A DNA stretch of 64,000 bases from UBA1046 sp050945515 (GTDB lineage: Bacteria; Bacillota; Clostridia; Saccharofermentanales; DTU023): positions 100,622-164,621 of the forward strand of contig JBMNTB010000001.1 in assembly GCA_050945515.1 (NCBI GenBank). Direction: 5' to 3'. Both the position numbers and the translations under genes were made by a program. Position 1 is the first letter of the stretch. Each line of letters starts with the position of its first letter. Below are positions 54,086 to 61,990 of the stretch, in pieces. A model generated the notes under the pieces. That model was not told the origin of the DNA. It saw only the letters and a list, made by a program, of their open reading frames with translations, and did not search any database.

Positions 54086-54821
54086 GCTGAAAAACAAAAT
54101 ACAGTCAAATAAGGGCGCAACCTTGTTGTTTGCTTTGGTCGCTCTGATTTTTTGCGTCATGGTTGCGGCGGTTGTGATTTATACTGCGTTTTCCAATGTA
54201 GGTCGTGTAAAAAACACGCAGAGCGAGGAACAAAACTACCTTTCGGTAAGCTCCGCTGTCAAGCTATTCAGAAATTCACTTGATGGTGACAGTGTTTCTA
54301 TTGAGGAAACGCTCGTGGTAACTACTAAGGAAACATATGATGATAATTGGAAAGAGCTAATAAGTGACCCCATCATCTCCGAAGAAACTACATTCGGTGA
54401 AGCTGTTTATAATGAGGTCCCGCTGGAGAATACTATACTGCAAGATGTCCTGAAGACATGGGCGAAAGCAATAATTGATCCACCTGCTTCGCAAACAAAC
54501 CTTACTATTGCTATAACAGGCAACAGCAAACTGCCGCAGATAGCAACCGTAGAAGCCATAATGGATTTTAATCCGGCGAATAAGAGAATAACTATAACTT
54601 TCGGCATTAAAAATGCTCCATCGGCAGCAATCGACAAATACAGTACAGTTACAACTATGGATTTAGCCAAAGCCACCTCAGATCCGGTCACATTCTCAAG
54701 TGAAAAGAAGGAACTGATAGAAAACAAAAATGTTAAGACCATAACCGTTACCAAAAAGGTTGTCCACACAATCAGCTGGGACAACATTGTTACAACCAAG
54801 AAAAAGACGGGCGGAGGCTGA
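54072..54821 (+). CDS. Minor pilin, PilX/GspK-like
   Basis: 249 residues, overlapping the adhesin gene by 14 bases. The leader ends QSNKG and is followed by ATLLFALVALIFCVMVAAVV; mature position 5 is Phe, not Glu, as in PilX/GspK-type tip pilins. The remaining 200 residues are extracellular and polar. Probably primes pilus assembly in a complex with the other minor pilins. Confidence 0.78.
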   Translation: MNSSKLKNKIQSNKGATLLFALVALIFCVMVAAVVIYTAFSNVGRVKNTQSEEQNYLSVSSAVKLFRNSLDGDSVSIEETLVVTTKETYDDNWKELISDPIISEETTFGEAVYNEVPLENTILQDVLKTWAKAIIDPPASQTNLTIAITGNSKLPQIATVEAIMDFNPANKRITITFGIKNAPSAAIDKYSTVTTMDLAKATSDPVTFSSEKKELIENKNVKTITVTKKVVHTISWDNIVTTKKKTGGG

Positions 54822-54822
54822 G

Positions 54823-55119
54823 ATGAAAACAAAAAACAAACTAAAAAACAAACGCGGAGAAACCCTGATAGAAGTTTTGGTCGGTCTGATCATCATAGTT
54901 ATGGCCGTGATTATACTTACTACCGCTATCCCACTTGCAGCTAAGTTTAACAAACAGGCTGAGGAAATAGATATTTCTACGATGATGGATAGGGCAACTC
55001 CTATAACCGGAGCACAGATTACAGTAAGCTACTCTTTCAATGGTACCAAAAGTTTCGTTATTCCTGTAAAGGCATATGAATCTGAGGAGTACTGTTTTTA
55101 CGACTATTTACAACCATGA
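54823..55119 (+). CDS. Minor pilin, PilV-like
   Basis: 98 residues from the ATG at 54823, two bases after the previous stop and preceded by GGAGG; a longer frame from 54760 lies inside the upstream gene. The leader ends KNKRG and is followed by ETLIEVLVGLIIIVMAVIIL, with Glu at position 5. The short C-terminal part is beta-rich. The stop overlaps the next ATG by four bases. Confidence 0.8.
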   Translation: MKTKNKLKNKRGETLIEVLVGLIIIVMAVIILTTAIPLAAKFNKQAEEIDISTMMDRATPITGAQITVSYSFNGTKSFVIPVKAYESEEYCFYDYLQP

Positions 55120-55655
55120 ATAATGTAATCAAAAAAATAAATAATAAAGGTGTGACCCTGGTCGAACTATTGGTGACGGTGGTTCTCCTGATATTAGTAA
55201 CCGGAATGATAACTTTAGCGGTAGATTTCGGAGCGCGTTCATTTAACAAATCGAACAGGGAGGCGGAGGGGCAGATTTTGTGCGCTGCACTCGTTACTGC
55301 GGTTAAAGATGAGCTTCGCTATGCCACAAATATTGAAGTAGACGATCTTAACACTTTGAAGTTTTTTAGCACAAATCTTTCTCTTAAAGATTGCAGCTTC
55401 TTAATAACGGATAAAGACGGTAATTCCGCTGAAAACGGCGGATTCATAACACTTAGCACATCACAAGGGAAATATGACTTAGTTCCGAAAAAAACCTATG
55501 TTTACGATTTAAAAGCAAAGTTTACTGAGTTCGAATGGGATTCAGATCAACCGAATCCAAATTTCCATATTGGTATTCAGGTTATAACGCAAGATGAAGA
55601 TGAGCAAATTATTATTTCCGAAGAGGAATTCGTGGTTGAGCCTCTCAATAGATAG
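55116..55655 (+). CDS. Minor pilin, PilW-like
   Basis: 179 residues. The leader ends INNKG and is followed by VTLVELLVTVVLLILVTGMI, with Glu at position 5. Its start overlaps the PilV-like stop as ATGA. It is the last gene of the plus-strand pilus operon and is followed by a terminator. Confidence 0.82.
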   Translation: MNNVIKKINNKGVTLVELLVTVVLLILVTGMITLAVDFGARSFNKSNREAEGQILCAALVTAVKDELRYATNIEVDDLNTLKFFSTNLSLKDCSFLITDKDGNSAENGGFITLSTSQGKYDLVPKKTYVYDLKAKFTEFEWDSDQPNPNFHIGIQVITQDEDEQIIISEEEFVVEPLNR

Positions 55656-55714
55656 AGTGGTGTGTATTTTAGGCATTATTTAGAATAGTTTATTGAACGC
55701 TTATCACTACAAAC

Positions 55715-55740
55715 GCCGGAAAACTTTGGCTGCTTTTTTT
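55715..55740 (+). terminator. Terminator of the minor-pilin operon
   Basis: GCCGGA-AAAC-TTTGGC forms a six-base stem with two G-U pairs, followed by TG C and seven T residues. It lies 60 bases after the PilW-like stop and before the convergent pilO end. The stem is weak but the T run is good. Confidence 0.55.
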
Positions 55741-55795
55741 ACTGTTTCCCCGACTAAAAATCCCCTATATCTTTATGCATTTAATAGTGCGTACT

Positions 55796-56455
55796 TTATT
55801 GCGATGTGTCCTCATGCGCTGTCGGCTCAGATGCCGGCTCAGATGCCGGTACTGCATCCGCCTTGTATTCAAAGCTTGTCATGGTCATTACTATATAATA
55901 TCTGCCACTGTTTTGAGTGCTATTAACAGAATCACCAAACTGATTGATTATGCCGGAGCTATTAGCACTCAAATTGGAAACAGAAACATTTTGAATCAAA
56001 TATTTGTTTTCCGACTCATTAATCGTCTTAATTTTCGCTACAGCATCAGCATATTTTTGTGTAGAAAAAGAAATATTTATCGGTCTTCTAATAATATTGA
56101 TATTATTCTCATCAACTGTCTCTGCGCCAAATGATAGATTGTAATCATAAGTATTACCTAAAATACCGTTTAACTCGCCAATAATAAAATTAGTATTGTT
56201 GTATTCAGGTGTCATAGGCGGATTACCGTCATATTTGACAAATACGGCATCGATTGACTTCTGCATCTTAATTTTCTCGGCAGCTTTTTGCTGTGCAATC
56301 TGTAGTTCCGAGTTGATCTCGACCAGCCTACTTTCGTACTCCGCCGTCTGTTTTTCAATCGGTCCGTGAAAGACAAAATAATAGGCTACGAGAATGATCA
56401 ATATGCCCAGAAGTATTAATTCTTTAAGGGACAGAATTTCTCTCTTGAGATTCAT
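55796..56455 (-). CDS. pilO: Type IV pilus inner-membrane alignment protein PilO
   Basis: 219 residues. One N-terminal membrane helix (ELILLGILIILVAYYFVF) and a coiled-coil segment (about 33-65, ESRLVEINSELQIAQQKAAEK) precede a ferredoxin-like fold domain with PINISFSTQKYADAVAKI. The tail has a small repeat, PASEPASEPT. PilO pairs with PilN and links PilM to the pilus. It is the last gene of the minus-strand operon and touches pilN. Confidence 0.82.
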   Translation of the reverse strand: MNLKREILSLKELILLGILIILVAYYFVFHGPIEKQTAEYESRLVEINSELQIAQQKAAEKIKMQKSIDAVFVKYDGNPPMTPEYNNTNFIIGELNGILGNTYDYNLSFGAETVDENNINIIRRPINISFSTQKYADAVAKIKTINESENKYLIQNVSVSNLSANSSGIINQFGDSVNSTQNSGRYYIVMTMTSFEYKADAVPASEPASEPTAHEDTSQ

Positions 56456-57102
56456 CAGTCATCAGCCTCCTCTTCGCCTACTGTTTCCTCAGTACTTGAA
56501 ACGCCAACAGGCACCTTAGACTCATCCTGGTAAACAACATCAAACACGATAGAAGCGACTACCTTATCCCAACCTGTGGCAGAGATAGTCTTTGTAGCGG
56601 TATTGACAGTTATGTTCCCCACCCAATCGACCGCTTCCAGCTGTTTTCCTATCACGCGAACATCATCGAGCGTATCGACAATTATTTCGAGAGAAACCGT
56701 ATTGCCGGCGATTGCATAACTCTTGATATCTCCTATGTTGTAAACATTATTACCTATCAGATCGATGATTCTTATCCTATCAACAAGTTTTCCTTCTTCC
56801 TCCAGCATGTAATAATCGGTATATCTTATATAATCCGTCTTAACATCGTCATAGTCTTCTATGGATTTATTGAACTCCCCAAGCTGACTCTGAGCTTTAG
56901 AAACCTGCTCGCTCAACTTATTAAGTTGTGATATCCTTTGAAATACACCTAGTTTAGTAAATGCGGCCACAATAACAATTATCAGTATCGCATAAGGTAT
57001 TACCCTCTGCCATGAATTATCGGTAATCTCAACCTGATAGAGGTTCATGGATTTTTTTGAAGGAAGTTTTGAGTTTTTATATTTTTTTGGTTTATTTCCC
57101 AT
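56455..57102 (-). CDS. pilN: Type IV pilus inner-membrane protein PilN
   Basis: 215 residues from ATG at 57102, after AAGGA; nine upstream codons overlap pilM without a ribosome site. The cytoplasmic tail contains SMNLYQVEI, in the place of the conserved PilN motif (INLLPW-like) that binds PilM. One membrane helix (VIPYAILIIVIVAAFTKLGVF), then a coiled coil and a small alpha/beta domain follow. It starts 13 bases after pilM and shares one base with pilO. Confidence 0.82.
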   Translation of the reverse strand: MGNKPKKYKNSKLPSKKSMNLYQVEITDNSWQRVIPYAILIIVIVAAFTKLGVFQRISQLNKLSEQVSKAQSQLGEFNKSIEDYDDVKTDYIRYTDYYMLEEEGKLVDRIRIIDLIGNNVYNIGDIKSYAIAGNTVSLEIIVDTLDDVRVIGKQLEAVDWVGNITVNTATKTISATGWDKVVASIVFDVVYQDESKVPVGVSSTEETVGEEEADD

Positions 57103-57115
57103 CAAGTTCCTTCTC

Positions 57116-58105
57116 CTATAAAGTAACACCTATGGACATAAGTGCGCGCGGAGCGTCACTCAGGCCTCTGCATTCTTCAGGTAAAATCACATCCAGATTC
57201 GCCCTGTTCAGCTGGACGTATGCCAGCATATTGTTTACAAGGGCTTCGGTATCCGAGCAGTCACCGCAGATGAAGCAGTCCTCGAATTCGCTCTGCTGAT
57301 TTTCGTATTTAAAGAAGTTTATAGCCTTCATTACTTCCAGCGATATTCTGTTGTATACTGCCTGGCATACATCGCTTTCCAGTATCCCTTCATGGTCAGT
57401 CTCCCTGTATGAAGCAGCCAGATAAACATCGATATTATAATAATCCGCTATTACGCTGTCTACATCCCTGCAACCCATTTCGATAGTTTTGGTAGCCTTC
57501 AGATCTTCGCCTTGAAAGATGTAGACCCTCGTGCTCGCGAAGCCGACATCAATTATTATGAAGGTTCTATCACTGCGCGCTCCCCTTTCGATAGCTTTTC
57601 TGACGAGATTGAGCAGAGCCATCTCCCTCGGCAGTGCCACCTTTAACCTGAAGCCCGCCCTATAAAGCAAGGCCTCATATTCCTTGATTGTTGTTTTCGA
57701 GGCTGCTGCCGCGAGCAAACTGATGGCCGTTACCTTACCATCCTCGTCTGTGGCATAGCCTTCGACCGCATAATCATAATTGTAGTTTATGCTCTCGTTG
57801 CCGACGAAGTCTCTAAATTCGTACGGGAGGTTGAGTCGCAGCTGTTTTTCACTTATCGGGGGCATCTCAAGCGACCTGAAATATGTACTGTACTCAGGTA
57901 AAATCAAGGCGCAGGCCTTGCCACTGAACCTGCCCTCTTTCTTCATTTTCTTCAAAAATTGCGAGAGGAAATTCGGTGAAATAATTTCACCGCCATCCAC
58001 AAGATTCTCAGGCAGACGCGAAACCAGGATTCTGCCCTTGTTGCCGCCCTGATACATCGTAGCGATTCCGTTCCCTATCTCAATCCCGATATAGTTTTTA
58101 GCCAC
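57116..58105 (-). CDS. pilM: Type IV pilus assembly actin-like ATPase PilM
   Basis: 329 residues, GTG start after AGGAGAG. Actin-like fold: YIGIEIGNGIATMYQ is the first phosphate loop, and FIIIDVGFASTRVYIFQG the second. PilM is cytoplasmic and binds the PilN tail, linking the motor to the alignment complex. It follows pilD by 23 bases. Confidence 0.88.
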   Translation of the reverse strand: MAKNYIGIEIGNGIATMYQGGNKGRILVSRLPENLVDGGEIISPNFLSQFLKKMKKEGRFSGKACALILPEYSTYFRSLEMPPISEKQLRLNLPYEFRDFVGNESINYNYDYAVEGYATDEDGKVTAISLLAAAASKTTIKEYEALLYRAGFRLKVALPREMALLNLVRKAIERGARSDRTFIIIDVGFASTRVYIFQGEDLKATKTIEMGCRDVDSVIADYYNIDVYLAASYRETDHEGILESDVCQAVYNRISLEVMKAINFFKYENQQSEFEDCFICGDCSDTEALVNNMLAYVQLNRANLDVILPEECRGLSDAPRALMSIGVTL

Positions 58106-58128
58106 AAACTACTCTCCTGAAATCCGGT

Positions 58129-58914
58129 CTAGTAAAGACCTGAATATAAATGAACCAATTCGCTTCCGCCGAGCATGCCCAGAAAATATCCCACTGAAAC
58201 GGCCGGTCCGAAAGGCATCTGATTCCCTACCTTCTTTTTTGCCAAAAGGCCAAAAATTATTCCTATGATCGCGCTTATCAAAAGCACCAGCACATTCACA
58301 GACCAGGCGAAATACATTCCCGCCATAAAAAACAGCTTGATATCTCCGCCGCCCATAGTGTCTTTTTTGAGAATTTTATCGAGGATAAGCGATAAAACGA
58401 GAAGCGGAAGAGACACTGAAAAGGCCCCGATTAAACTGAGCTTTAACTCTTCTAATATATTTCCCGTTAGCAAAATAAAAATAATTCTGTTAAGAATTCC
58501 AATGACAATAAACCGGTCTGGAATGATATGCTGATCCAAATCGCAGAGCGTGACACAAAGCAAAAGCGAGCAAAGTACGATCAGTTCCAGTGTTCTTAAG
58601 GTTAAATCATACTTAGCCAGGATTAAGACATAAGCTACACCCAAAACAAGCTCGCTGAGAGGATACCTCGCGCTTATTTTGGAACCGCAGTACCTGCATT
58701 TACCCCTGAGCAGAAGCCAGCTGCCAAGCGGAACCAAATCCAGCACCCCCAGCTTGTGTCCGCATGACATACAGCGTGACCTCCCTCTGACAATAGGTTC
58801 TCCCGACAGCATCCTCATAACTGCACAGTTAAGAAAGCTGCCCATCACTATGCCGCTTAAGAAGGCTACGAAAAAACCAAACAAGGTAAAAAATGTCGAT
58901 GAATAGATTGTCAT
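58129..58914 (-). CDS. pilD: Prepilin peptidase (type 4 leader peptidase)
   Basis: 261 residues, polytopic. The N-terminal domain has GSFLNCAVMR and a four-Cys zinc motif (CMSCGHKL ... CRYCGSKI), often tied to N-methyltransferase activity. Catalytic Asp residues are in LCDLDQHIIPD and the GGGDIKLFF motif. It removes the leader peptides of PilA and the minor pilins, including presumably the giant adhesin. Confidence 0.93.
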   Translation of the reverse strand: MTIYSSTFFTLFGFFVAFLSGIVMGSFLNCAVMRMLSGEPIVRGRSRCMSCGHKLGVLDLVPLGSWLLLRGKCRYCGSKISARYPLSELVLGVAYVLILAKYDLTLRTLELIVLCSLLLCVTLCDLDQHIIPDRFIVIGILNRIIFILLTGNILEELKLSLIGAFSVSLPLLVLSLILDKILKKDTMGGGDIKLFFMAGMYFAWSVNVLVLLISAIIGIIFGLLAKKKVGNQMPFGPAVSVGYFLGMLGGSELVHLYSGLY

Positions 58915-58941
58915 ATCATAATTCTTTTAAAAACAGATTAT

Positions 58942-58971
58942 CCCCCGAAGATGCACCCCTACATCTTCGGG
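58942..58971 (-). terminator. Attenuator-like hairpin between pilA and pilD
   Basis: Read on the minus strand, CCCGAAGATG pairs with CATCTTCGGG (ten perfect bases), followed after eight bases by a T run. Placed right behind the major pilin gene, it probably ends or stabilises most pilA transcripts so that pilin is made in excess over PilD and PilMNO. Confidence 0.65.
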
Positions 58972-59046
58972 AGCATAATTTAATTGTTTCGTTTCTGATC
59001 ACCAGCCTAGCAACCGATCTAAAAAATTGTAATAGATTGTATTATT

Positions 59047-59412
59047 CTACGGTCCTGTTACATCGAAAGAAACTGTTCCATTAGCGTCAACAGTAACTGT
59101 TACTGTTTGACCTTTTGTTACAGCCGGAACGTCAGTGCCTCCTATTTCAGGCGCCTCCCCTAATGTAGTCCAATTATCTTGTGTCTGTACCATTTTCTCA
59201 GATGTTGCTGAACCTTCGCCGTCAGCACTTGTCAGTGCATTAACTGCTGCTTCTGCATATGCAGATCTAATATTTGCAATGTCAGTCGCCTCTCTTGCCT
59301 TTTCAAGTTGACCGGTCATTACAGGAATAGCAATCGCTACCAGGACAGCGATGATGGCTACTACGATGAGTACTTCCATTAAGGTGAAGCCTTTGTTGTT
59401 CATTTTTTTCAT
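59047..59412 (-). CDS. pilA: Major type IV pilin PilA
   Basis: 121 residues. A short leader MKKMNNKG is followed by FTLMEVLIVVAIIAVLVAIA, the classic class IVa helix with Glu at position 5. The globular part is small and Thr-rich with no Cys, so there is no disulfide loop, as in several clostridial pilins. It is flanked by a structured leader and by an attenuator-like hairpin, both fitting high, controlled expression. Confidence 0.92.
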   Translation of the reverse strand: MKKMNNKGFTLMEVLIVVAIIAVLVAIAIPVMTGQLEKAREATDIANIRSAYAEAAVNALTSADGEGSATSEKMVQTQDNWTTLGEAPEIGGTDVPAVTKGQTVTVTVDANGTVSFDVTGP

Positions 59413-59466
59413 TGATATTTTCTCCTATTTCTTTATTATATTTCTCTTTTTGGGGATGTATATTTT

Positions 59467-59512
59467 AAGCGGGCATTGGGGTGACCCGTTAAAACCGCTT
59501 TAGCTCCGGCTT
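59467..59512 (-). promoter_or_regulatory. Structured 5' leader of pilA with two alternative hairpins
   Basis: On the minus strand, AAGCCG (59512-59507) can pair with CGGTTT (59497-59492), followed by CGGG/CCCG; alternatively AAGCGG (59500-59495) can pair with CCGCTT (59472-59467). The two folds share the CGG bases and exclude each other, as in a riboswitch or attenuator. I could not match it to a known class; it is not an obvious cyclic-di-GMP aptamer. Confidence 0.4.
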
Positions 59513-59576
59513 CCATACAGAAAGCACAGATAAATTATGCAAGGTTATATTTATTGTTAACCGCATCGACTGTATC

Positions 59577-60779
59577 CTATTCAATGTTGCCATACATACT
59601 AAACATGGGAAGATAGACCGAGAGCATGATGAAGGCCACTAAGACCGCCAGCACAACAATTATCACCGGCTCGATCAATTTGACCGCTCTGCCTGTTATA
59701 TACTCGACTTCAGTATCGTAATACTGCCCTACTACCTCCAGGGTATGTTCCATTGAGCCCGAGTCTTCACCTACAGCCGTCATCTCGACCAGAAGCTCCG
59801 GCATCTCTTTGACTTGTCTGAGAGCGTTTCCTATCGAATGACCCTGTTCTACTAAGCTGACCGTCTTAAGTATTTCGTCAGTCACATAGGCGTTCGGCAG
59901 CGACCTGGCGGTGATGCCGAGAGCCCTGACAGCAGGAATGCCGGCAGCCAGCATGGTGGAAAAGGTGTTGGCAAACTGGCTCGCCGTGTTCATGATGTTT
60001 ATTTTACCGAGAAGTGGCAATTTTAGTTTGATCTTGTCAAACTTGATGGCCCAGCTTTCTTGCTTCTTTAAAAGATTATAGGTAATTATTAGTGCCACAA
60101 TAATGCATATTATAGGTATAGTTGCGATCTTAAAAAAGCCCGACATGGCTATCAACATTCTGGTCGGTAGCGGCAGCTCAACATTCATATCCATAAACAC
60201 TTTCGTAAACACCGGCACGGCATATCCCATTATAACAGCTACGACTATGATTGCGACTATCGTTACAAAAATCGGATAGGTTAGCGCCGACTTGACCTTG
60301 CCGGATATATTAGCTTTCTTTTCAAAGAAGCTAGCTAATCTGCCGAACGCCATCTCCAGGGAACCCGCCTCTTCGCCCGCCCTGATGGTTTCGATAAAGT
60401 TGACAGGCAGGTTTTTGGCTCTGGCCTGGAAGCTATCTGCTAAACTATATCCTGCGGTTACATCTTCAGCTACGGAGGTGAGAATCTGCTTTAGAGCTTT
60501 GTTCTCTGACCTCACACCTACAAGCTCCACTGTTCGGGTTAGCGGCAGACCCGCCGTGAGAAGAATGGAAAATTGCTGGCACATAAGGGCTATATCCTTG
60601 TCTGTTACTTTGCCTTCTTTTTTCTTAAACAGGTCTGAGCTCGCTACTTCCTTGATGTCTACGATGAGGCCGTATTCTGTTTTGAGCTTGAATACTGCGT
60701 CATTTTTGTCGTAAGCCTTGATTACGCCTTCGACCTCTATGCCATCTTTTGATAGAGCTTTGTATTTATATGTGACCAT
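59577..60779 (-). CDS. pilC: Type IV pilus inner-membrane platform protein PilC
   Basis: 400 residues. Two GspF-type domains, each with a family signature: LPVNFIETIRAGEEAGSLE and LPELLVEM-type MPELLVEMTAVGEDSGSME. Three membrane helices are clear (about 170, 220 and near the C-terminus). It is the platform on which PilB and PilT act. It starts 65 bases after pilT. Confidence 0.93.
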   Translation of the reverse strand: MVTYKYKALSKDGIEVEGVIKAYDKNDAVFKLKTEYGLIVDIKEVASSDLFKKKEGKVTDKDIALMCQQFSILLTAGLPLTRTVELVGVRSENKALKQILTSVAEDVTAGYSLADSFQARAKNLPVNFIETIRAGEEAGSLEMAFGRLASFFEKKANISGKVKSALTYPIFVTIVAIIVVAVIMGYAVPVFTKVFMDMNVELPLPTRMLIAMSGFFKIATIPIICIIVALIITYNLLKKQESWAIKFDKIKLKLPLLGKINIMNTASQFANTFSTMLAAGIPAVRALGITARSLPNAYVTDEILKTVSLVEQGHSIGNALRQVKEMPELLVEMTAVGEDSGSMEHTLEVVGQYYDTEVEYITGRAVKLIEPVIIVVLAVLVAFIMLSVYLPMFSMYGNIE

Positions 60780-60844
60780 GTTTTTCTCTCTGCATCTAAT
60801 TATTATAAAAGAAAATCTATTAACTTTTGGTTAAAAGTAAGTGT

Positions 60845-61939
60845 CTATCTTCTGATCCTGTCACGGCTGATTGAAGTTGACAAACCCGAAACACCTATAA
60901 GTTTCTTCAGAAAATCTGTATCGTGTGCCGCCTCTACAGCTGTCTCCTTGGCTATAGCACCCTGCCTGACGAGGCTGGCCAGGAAATTATCCATCGAGAT
61001 ATTGCCTTCCGCCGCAGTGGTCTGAATCGCGCTGGCAATCTGAGGCGTCTTGCCCTCTCTGATCATGGCCCTGATGGCGGAATTAGGCACCATTACCTCA
61101 CAGGCCAGCACCCTGCCCTGTCCGCCGGCGCGAGGAAGGAGCTGTTGCGAAAGCACTGCTCTTAGCGTCCTGCTGAGTTGCAGCCTGATTTGTTGCTGTC
61201 TTTCCCCCGGGAAAACACTTACTATACGGTCTATGGAATCCGCTGCACTGTTGGTGTGAAGCGTGGCAAAAACCAAATGCCCTGTTTCCGCGGCTGTCAA
61301 AGCCGTTTCAATCGTATCCAGACTTCGCATCTCACCTATCAGTATGATGTCGGGGTCTTCACGCAGTATCGCCTTCAGCCCGGTCTCATAGCTTGCGGTA
61401 TCAGCCTCTATCTCCCTCTGGTTGATGGTGCATTTGTCTGGGTGATAGATGTATTCTATCGGATCCTCGAGCGTGATAATATGCTGTGCTCTGGTTTGAT
61501 TGATACGGTTAAGGAGTGCAGCCAATGTCGTGGATTTACCTGAGCCTGTCTCTCCCGTTACGATTACTATTCCTCTCGGATATTTAGCGAATTCGTAGCA
61601 AATAGGCGGTAAGCCAAGCATCTCGAGTTCGGGTATTCTGTCGGACAAGATACGGATGGCGGAGCTGATATGTCCTTGCTGTCTGAACACATGCAGCCTG
61701 CAGCGTATATTATCTGCAAAAGTCCCTGCCGCATCGACCTCCCCGACTGACTCAAGCAGCTGGTATTTTGCACCGAGAAGCTGCTTGGCTATATCATTGC
61801 AATCCTCATGTGTGAGGACATTATCGTCATAGTTTACGAGGGCTCCGTCTATTCTGATTCTGACCGGAAGTCCATATACGACATGTATATCCGACGCCCT
61901 TCTTATCTGTGCTTCTTGGATTATTGCTATTATATTCAT
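60845..61939 (-). CDS. pilT: Type IV pilus retraction ATPase PilT
   Basis: 364 residues from ATG at 61939, chosen because GAGG sits six bases before it and MNIIAIIQEAQIRRASDIHV matches usual PilT starts; an ATG four codons upstream is possible. Walker A GETGSGKST, Asp box ITLEDPIEYIY, Walker B ILIGEMRSLDTIETALTAAETGH and His box TLHTNSA. AIRAMIREGKTPQI is the PilT C-terminal motif (AIRNLIRE in others). Its presence implies a retractile pilus able to drive twitching or DNA uptake. Confidence 0.93.
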   Translation of the reverse strand: MNIIAIIQEAQIRRASDIHVVYGLPVRIRIDGALVNYDDNVLTHEDCNDIAKQLLGAKYQLLESVGEVDAAGTFADNIRCRLHVFRQQGHISSAIRILSDRIPELEMLGLPPICYEFAKYPRGIVIVTGETGSGKSTTLAALLNRINQTRAQHIITLEDPIEYIYHPDKCTINQREIEADTASYETGLKAILREDPDIILIGEMRSLDTIETALTAAETGHLVFATLHTNSAADSIDRIVSVFPGERQQQIRLQLSRTLRAVLSQQLLPRAGGQGRVLACEVMVPNSAIRAMIREGKTPQIASAIQTTAAEGNISMDNFLASLVRQGAIAKETAVEAAHDTDFLKKLIGVSGLSTSISRDRIRR

Positions 61940-61990
61940 CATCATCCTCATCCGGCAGTTTTCAAACTATAATCCACAACGGTTGTTTCC

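Noticed and set aside
55693..55926. 77-codon plus-strand frame after the minor pilins
   Set aside because: It begins inside the terminator region and then overlaps pilO in reverse; no ribosome site.
59413..59576. Second cyclic-di-GMP riboswitch before pilA
   Set aside because: The leader is structured, but the GACGCAAAGC and GGTTGCC blocks are absent.
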